Source of the DNA: Lepeophtheirus salmonis
Lineage: Eukaryota; Arthropoda; Copepoda; Siphonostomatoida; Caligidae
Reading direction: 5' to 3'
DNA: 64,000 nt
NCBI RefSeq assembly: GCF_016086655.4
Contig: NC_092584.1
Span: 14,993,907 to 15,057,906 of the forward strand
Within the stretch, counting starts at the first letter, position 1, and each line of letters opens with the position of its first letter. The notes beneath the pieces were generated by a model that searched no databases, was not told the origin of the DNA, and saw nothing but the letters and a program-made list of their open reading frames with translations. Positions 58,630 through 64,000 of the stretch are shown in pieces. The translations under genes and the position numbers were made by a program.

Positions 58630-58910
58630 TAATATTCTATTGTACTAGGATATACCTGTATTTTATTACGAATTATTTTATTATGCACATACTAAGACAT
58701 ACTTGCTAAACTGCAAGCAGACGGGTGGAAAAACACGTAATATAATATTATATTATAGTAGACTAGGATATACCCGTATTATATATTTTATTATGTACAT
58801 ACTAAGATAGACTCACTAATCCTTTTCTTTCCCTTTATTACGAATTATTCTATTATACAAAAGTAAGACAAAGTTGCTAATCCAAAGGACGGACGGACAG
58901 ACGCGTTATC
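58630..58910 (+). repeat. diverged tandem repeat ending in GGAC/AGAC words
   Basis: Three diverged units share CTAGGATATACCNGTATT, TTATTACGAATTATTNTATT, a TACATACTAAGANA block and TTGCTAA. The units end in CAGACGGGTGG or GGACGGACGGACAGACGCG. Unit length is roughly 85-115 bp. Confidence 0.65.
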
Positions 58911-58914
58911 TTAA

Positions 58915-60400
58915 AAAGAAAATAGGATTTTTTTTTGCAAGATTTGATCTTAATACTTCTATGAATCAAATATATATTATTTACCTTAATAAACCATCGA
59001 AATTTTTAGGAAAAATTCCAGGGACCGAGCGTTAAGGACTGGTCCCAAGCACCAATAGGCCTTGTTCTAAGACTGAACAGGTTTAAATAAATAATGACTA
59101 ACTAAAACAGTACCAATGCACTGGGGATAACATTATTCTCTAAAGAACTACCTAGCTGAGTTTTAACTAAACACTGTCGATGCTACATTACAAATGCCAG
59201 CGATATTTCATTAGTCTACGGTTAAATCACGATATAGAAGACTGATAGGGCGATAGGGTGTCTGGTAAAGTCAATACTCCCTTACAGCATGGCAGTGCGT
59301 TCTAGTAGCATTTGGCCACAATGATGCAGAGAATTCCTTCTTGCTTATGTTTTCCTAAATCGTTTTTTATTTGATCCAAAATGTTTGTGTATTCTTCGTA
59401 AGAACTTGACTTAATTTGATGTCCATTTTCTTAATTAATTCAGATTCTACTCCAGATCTATCAACAAGCCTCCCACTTCCAAACAGACGAAATTAACTGT
59501 GCATTTGTTATTCATTAAATCTAAAATACATTTATTGATACATACAGATAAACTTTCCGTTATTAATATAGATATAACTCGTCAAAGATGTAGTTTAATT
59601 TAAAAAAAGAAAAGAGAAGAGAAGTACATTATATAAAATAAAAAAATGAAAGTGACTTTAGAGGAAGTTTAATAACGATCATGTGACTGACATAAAGAAA
59701 AGAATAGAAAAAGGGATTACATAACTACAAAGTGTATCTGTTTGAATGAAAAACAGTCATGGGGTGAACTGTATTTAGAGTTCCCTGATATATATCATAA
59801 ACATATTTTGATCTAAGAAATAGCAGTTATATTAATGAATTTTTAAAATTTGAGATCATGTCAGATTTTGACTGGATAGAGGGTGTCCTAGGGGTTATTC
59901 TTCTACATTTAACAGTTTCTTTAAGGCACTAGCATAAAAGATGAAGTGAAATAAACTATATCTGGTCAAAGCATGAAATATTCTCAAATTTTAAACACAA
60001 AGATGAAGTCAAATTTCTTTCAAAACATTCAAATTACTCCATGGTATCATTTTCTTGGGATATAAATTTTGCATTGAGCTTGGACTTTCAAAATTTTGCT
60101 GATTCAATACAGACTTTTTAAATATCAGTTTGAATCATTCCAAAAAAGTTATTCAGTTCACTAAAAGTAATCACAACTCCCTACAAACCCTCCCTAATAT
60201 AATTATCATACCTAGTAGATATCATGTTATCTAATGATGATGAGTATGAGTCAATGAGTCATCTGCCCTAAGGCATATTCCAATCACGATCTCTACTGGG
60301 AGAATCAACGATTCTACTGCATTTCAATCTCTACTGTGACACATATATACGATAATATAACAAGGGAGAAAGAAGAAAATAAGAAGATCAATCGGATTAT
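58915..60400. other. spacer, no gene seen
   Basis: AT-rich. At 59022 GGACCGAGCGTTAAGGACTGGTCC has short inverted tips. No coding relic was recognised. Confidence 0.45.
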
Positions 60401-60404
60401 AATT

Positions 60405-60890
60405 AAAAAACACAACAATATCAGAGCTTGCGTGCGAACCACCCAAATGTGCTGAATGACATACACAGAGAATATTCAGTAATGTAGGAACGTCTTCTTA
60501 TATTTTTCTTGTGACCCTATTATTTATTCCGACCACAAAGCTCGCATTGTCAGTCCTAATGCCAACCCTAACCTTGATGTCCAATCCGTATGTATCTAAG
60601 GACAATTTGAGAACTTGAACTCTACCATTTACATCACATATAGGACAAGCTGTAAAAATGTAGACACCAATTTCTTTGGATGTTTACTAAAGTAATGTAT
60701 GGCTAATCTTAAATACTTAACACTTGATTGTTTGGGGTGGTCTTTGCCATTATAGTAAAAATTTCTAGGATTGAACATTAATGAAGAAATAAGAAAAATT
60801 GTGGTATTTGTAAAAAAAACATGATGTTGCCACGCCAAGGAAAAGAACAAATATAAATTGAGTACTTTTAAATACATTTCAATTAACAAG
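60405..60890 (-). pseudogene. hAT-family transposase relic
   Basis: Read leftward from 60890. The first frame ends SVKYLRLAIHYFSKHPKKLV, STFLQL, matching the hAT block KxLCIVVRYFSxxxxKIVxTFLxL. After a frameshift near 60650 a second frame stays open for over 80 codons with one stop: RVQVLKLSLDTYGLDIKVRV, GIRTDNASFVVGINNRV (the GLGTDNAxxMxGxNN block), EDVPTLLNILCVCHSAHLGG, SHASSDIV (CVCHSxxLAxSHAS). These three consecutive blocks are diagnostic of hAT transposases of the ZBED/DUF4371 type as I know them. N-terminal BED zinc finger and C-terminal dimerisation regions were not found. Confidence 0.72.
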
Positions 60891-61144
60891 ACGTAGGAAA
60901 GACAGCGAACAATAACAACACTTTACTTTTGGTTCAATTATGCTCACTTGGTTCGACTTACATAGACATCCCCAAATTTAACGGACATATCGACCTGTAA
61001 TATCATCGTGAATCAATATAATTAAGAGTAATTTCATTGCAAGCCAATATTATCGTGCGCAATTTCGTTACAATTAATATTATATTCAGACGATAAAACT
61101 ATTAAATGATGAAGAAACATGCTAGCCTAGAACCCTTTTAATAA

Positions 61145-61620
61145 ATCTATCCGTCTCCGCTTCTCTGAGCATCAAAGAACCCTTCTAATATCCAAAAAAT
61201 ACACCCCGACCTTCAGATTGTACAGTTGAAGGGCTGGGCTCCAAGGTATTTTAAACTCCACCGTCGCTGCATTTCTAATCACCCAAGAACTATTCTAATA
61301 TATAATGATATAACCCGCCCCACGGGTTGTTCAAGGCCAAATCTGTTTAATATCTGCCTGGATATGGTTCAGTGTGTATTATAGTCTTTATAGTATTATA
61401 GAGTTTAAATTGCCTTGGGGCCCAGAACTTCACCTGTATAACCTTAGGGATGGGGTGTATTTTGAGATATTACAAGGGTTCCTTAACGCTCAGGGATCGT
61501 GTGGTGGATAAAATTTAAGTTTCCTTAGGGTCCAGCATTTAAGCTACCCAACCTGTGGGCCAGGGTGTATTGTAGTTTATTAGAATGAGTATCGGTGTAG
61601 TATGGGCAAGGTCATCTGAA
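61145..61620. repeat. large imperfect inverted repeat built of about 100-bp units
   Basis: Two units read + at about 61150-61240 and 61260-61335 (AAGAACCCTTCTAATATCC, AATACACCCCGACCTTCAG, GGGCTGGGCTCCAAGG). Two read - at 61400-61490 and 61500-61605 (CCTTGGGGCCCAGAACTTCA, GGGATGGGGTGTATTTTGAG, TACAAGGGTTCCTTAACGCT; CCTTAGGGTCCAGC, CAACCTGTGGGCC, GGGTGTATTGTAG). The arms face each other about position 61370. No coding frame is present. Confidence 0.8.
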
Positions 61621-61627
61621 AGGCTTT

Positions 61628-62240
61628 AGGAAGGTCGCTTAGAATAATTGAGAGGGCACTCCTTTCCCAACGTCAAAAAGGACTCCGTTTTCAGCGAGGA
61701 AAACAACTCTTGAATAATCTGAAGCACAATATCAACTGTGTAATTTTCTTCTCTGATGAAAATACCTTTACCGCTCATCCCGTCTAAAAGAAGCAAAATG
61801 ATCAGTTTGTATGCATTGGCAAGGCTGACAAAAGTATCAGGACATTATTTTTAGAAGGCGTCATTACTTTTTCTACGTTTGGTATATGACTTATTTGAGC
61901 TCATTTTTGGAGGCAAAATTACGATTACAAATCCATAATCGTTCGTCGTTCAAAAAATAGAAAAAAAAAAAAAAAGGGGGTAAGTACATAAAAAGATTAG
62001 ACAAATTTACCTGAACGTGATAGAAACCAAGGTGAAGCTCTAGATAGACATGGTTGCCAATACATACATGTGGCAGCAGGACTCGGCTTCCCACCACACA
62101 TCGAAAAACTCTCAAAAAGCTCCAAGACAATTTTGCGGTTTAAACTCGTTGGATCTGAATCCGATGGATTTTAGATTTGCCAAGGGACCAAGTGTCGAAG
62201 GCCTTTCCACGCTTTCATCCTCGTATAGAGACTATAATTG
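61628..62240 (+). pseudogene. mariner transposase relic (core and C-terminus)
   Basis: RTIERALLSQRQKGLRFQRG, KQLLNNLKHN precedes CVIFFSDENTFTAHPV (61738-61788), the FSDEKxFTxxxV block with the first catalytic Asp. NDQFVCIGKADKSIRTL follows, then a GVITFSTFG stretch. After a low-complexity A run (61960) and frame change, MVANTYMWQQDSASHHTSKN at 62050-62110 carries the WQQDSA motif with the second catalytic Asp, and LNSLDLNPMDFRFAKG (62145-62190) is the SPDLNPMDxxxW block with the third acidic position. All three catalytic aspartate positions are still visible, but frames are broken. Confidence 0.85.
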
Positions 62241-62388
62241 AGGATGGATGTGATTTGGATTAATAAAATTAATCCAAATACATCAATTTTTCAAAATATT
62301 TTTATTTTTTTAAATCTGATAACTGGTTGGAAAAACAATTGCGTTTGAAAACAATCCTTTTCTGAGAACAGATAGCTTGCACACCCTG
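61628..62388 (+). mobile_element. mariner-like element, 5' end not found
   Basis: The right end, inverted, is CAGGGTGTGCAAGCTATCTG, ending at 62388 and followed by TA. The left boundary is not identifiable and the transposase N-terminus is missing. The adjacent inverted repeat at 61.15-61.62 kb may have replaced or joined it. Confidence 0.7.
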
Positions 62389-62782
62389 TATATATATTGC
62401 TTGCACAGAAGCTATTATCTATCATAGCAATAATAATGCACTAACATAGGAGATGAAGCAAAATAAACTTCATCAATCTTAGTATTATTCCTTGTTATGT
62501 ATAAACTTCAAACCTTAAATATATGTATACAGAAACTTAAATTAATGCATACATACTAATGAATACCTACATGTTGGTTTAATTGTATATAATTTGCATG
62601 TGCATAGATAGTAATAAGATATAATGAGAAATTTGAAAAAATAAAAATAAAAATTACAAAAAAAGTCTGTTTATAATAACAAAAAAAAAGAAATATTATT
62701 TTGTCAAACTTTTATGATGAATATTTTATTATACAAGGAGTAGAAGGGAGGGTGGAACTTCTTTATATATAAGTATATTTAC

Positions 62783-62870
62783 TAGTGTTGACAATCGGTT
62801 CGGTCTTAGGTGATTTTTCTAGAGCGATTTGGATCGGTCCAGACCGTGGGCCAATTTTTTTAGGTTTCAA
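62783..62870 (+). repeat. TAGTGTTG-family repeat, left end
   Basis: TAGTGTTGACAATCGGTTCG, GTCTTAGGTGATTTTT, ATCGGTCCAGACCGTGGGCC matches 19807-19920 (GTCTTAAGTGATTTTTTTAA, GAGCGTGGACCG). It decays into AT-rich sequence. Confidence 0.6.
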
Positions 62871-64000
62871 TTTGTTTTTATTTTAAGATTATGTACAACC
62901 TCTTAAACCAGTAAATATACTATAAACTGTTCATATATATATATTTTTTTAATTTGTCAACTTCCAATCAATATTATGAATTACTGTAGTTCAGATTTAT
63001 TTTCTAAGTCTATTTAAATCCTAAAATAAGTTTAAGATATAAACACATACGTAAAATTTACACAATTTCCGGAGAAAAGGGATCTCAAATTGAGATCCTA
63101 CCCTGAGAGCGATGATAATAGAAATTGCAGGTTTTTTGCACAGCCCTACATATGTAAAACATGTTGCCAAGGTTTCATATTCATATGAGCTGGGCAATTG
63201 TTTTTATTCCTAATCAAAATTTATTCGTGTATTTCAGATTTTTTTTTTAAATCAAAAGTAAATTTATAAGATATTTCAATATTCTTCTTTTTTACTTCAT
63301 TTTTGAAATCCTCACACTTCAAAACAGTCAAGTACCAAATTTCAAGAGGTAAGCTCTTTTGGATAAAAAAAAATATATACAAAAAAAAGTAGCGTCCGAT
63401 TATGAGACATGAAAGCAACGTTGAAATTTTTGGTCCAAAAATGTACATGGTTGTACATATATATACTCATGAACGACTCAGAATGATGCCCTGAAGTTTG
63501 GTACATATAATTTACTCATGAATTTGAGCTAGTGTACCAAAAACCATCCAAATCTTATAAGGGGCTACATTTCATGGCCCCTTTTTTTGTTAGATTTGAC
63601 ATGGAATGACCCACATGTAGTAGGTGAAGTAAAAAGTTTTTTGGTTAATCTTCAGTTCTTGGTCACTGGAATAAGCGCACACATACGCACATGATTTTAT
63701 TGACATTTTCCACCTTCATATTAGCAGAACGGAATTGTTGGAACTACCGCTTTGCTGTTGAGTTTAACCTTTAAACATACTTCAGGTTTTTTTCATTCAA
63801 TGTATTAATTATGAGATTAATTATATGGACTAAAGACATCTAGCGAAAAACCCTCAGACCTTTTTACTTAACCTAATATATACAAAACATAAAATAATAT
63901 TAAATGAAATTCTAAGGGGATTGAGTTATATGAACATAAATATGGAATTTTGCTTAAAATTTAACCTCTTAGACACCTAAAATAATGAAAAATTCCAATA
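62871..64000. other. AT-rich spacer, no gene seen
   Basis: Nothing recognised to the end of the window. Confidence 0.45.

Noticed and set aside
1..64000. CRISPR arrays, bacterial operons, phage modules or Shine-Dalgarno sites
   Set aside because: No regularly spaced direct repeats with unique spacers and no bacterial-type coding density. All evidence points to an animal genome.
1..64000. tRNA, rRNA or spliceosomal RNA genes
   Set aside because: I saw no A-box/B-box pair or rRNA core by eye. A covariance-model scan would be needed to be sure.

Overview
The window looks like intergenic DNA from an animal nuclear genome. It is very AT-rich, has no operon-like gene density, and has no open reading frame longer than about 240 codons. 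The recognisable coding matter is almost all decayed transposable-element protein. The number and kinds of mariner relics, AT-rich spacers and short introns fit an arthropod. A parasitic copepod (sea louse such as Lepeophtheirus or Caligus) is my best guess, but that is inference from recalled mariner families. I see no intact host gene, rRNA, tRNA or CRISPR.

Layout. 0-5 kb: an internally deleted mariner with both ends, a second mariner relic, and an unrecognised two-exon-like remnant on the minus strand. 7.8-10.6 kb: a G-run repeat block, a short mariner with long inverted ends, and directly after it a broken, intron-containing copy of ribose-5-phosphate isomerase A (RPIA), the only host gene I can name. 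11.7-18.7 kb: a 187-bp hAT-type MITE with target duplication, four mariner relics (one about 1.25 kb with both ends) and a LINE 3' end. 19.8-25 kb: short-interspersed and tandem repeats. 26.5-33.4 kb: a nested TE cluster holding a 1.26-kb mariner, a LINE inserted in an older repeat, and an L1/Tx1-like LINE with RT domain split by a 251-bp solo LTR, followed by a foldback palindrome. 33.6-34.5 kb: three head-to-tail copies of a repeat also found at four or so other places. 37-39.6 kb: two more mariners, one sitting in a repeat whose uninterrupted copy lies nearby. 39.9-42.4 kb: a P-element/THAP9-like transposase relic on the minus strand. 43.4-46.7 kb: a duplicated coding-like segment, a 66-bp tandem repeat and a further TE-type protein relic. 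49-64 kb: dispersed and inverted repeats, a hAT transposase relic, a large inverted repeat and a last mariner.

The elements do not form a pathway. What ties them together is nesting, which gives a relative time order: old repeat, then LINE or mariner, then solo LTR. The strongest items are the P-element relic, the RPIA pseudogene, the exact LTR-in-LINE insertion, and the mariner insertion with a nearby empty-site paralogue.
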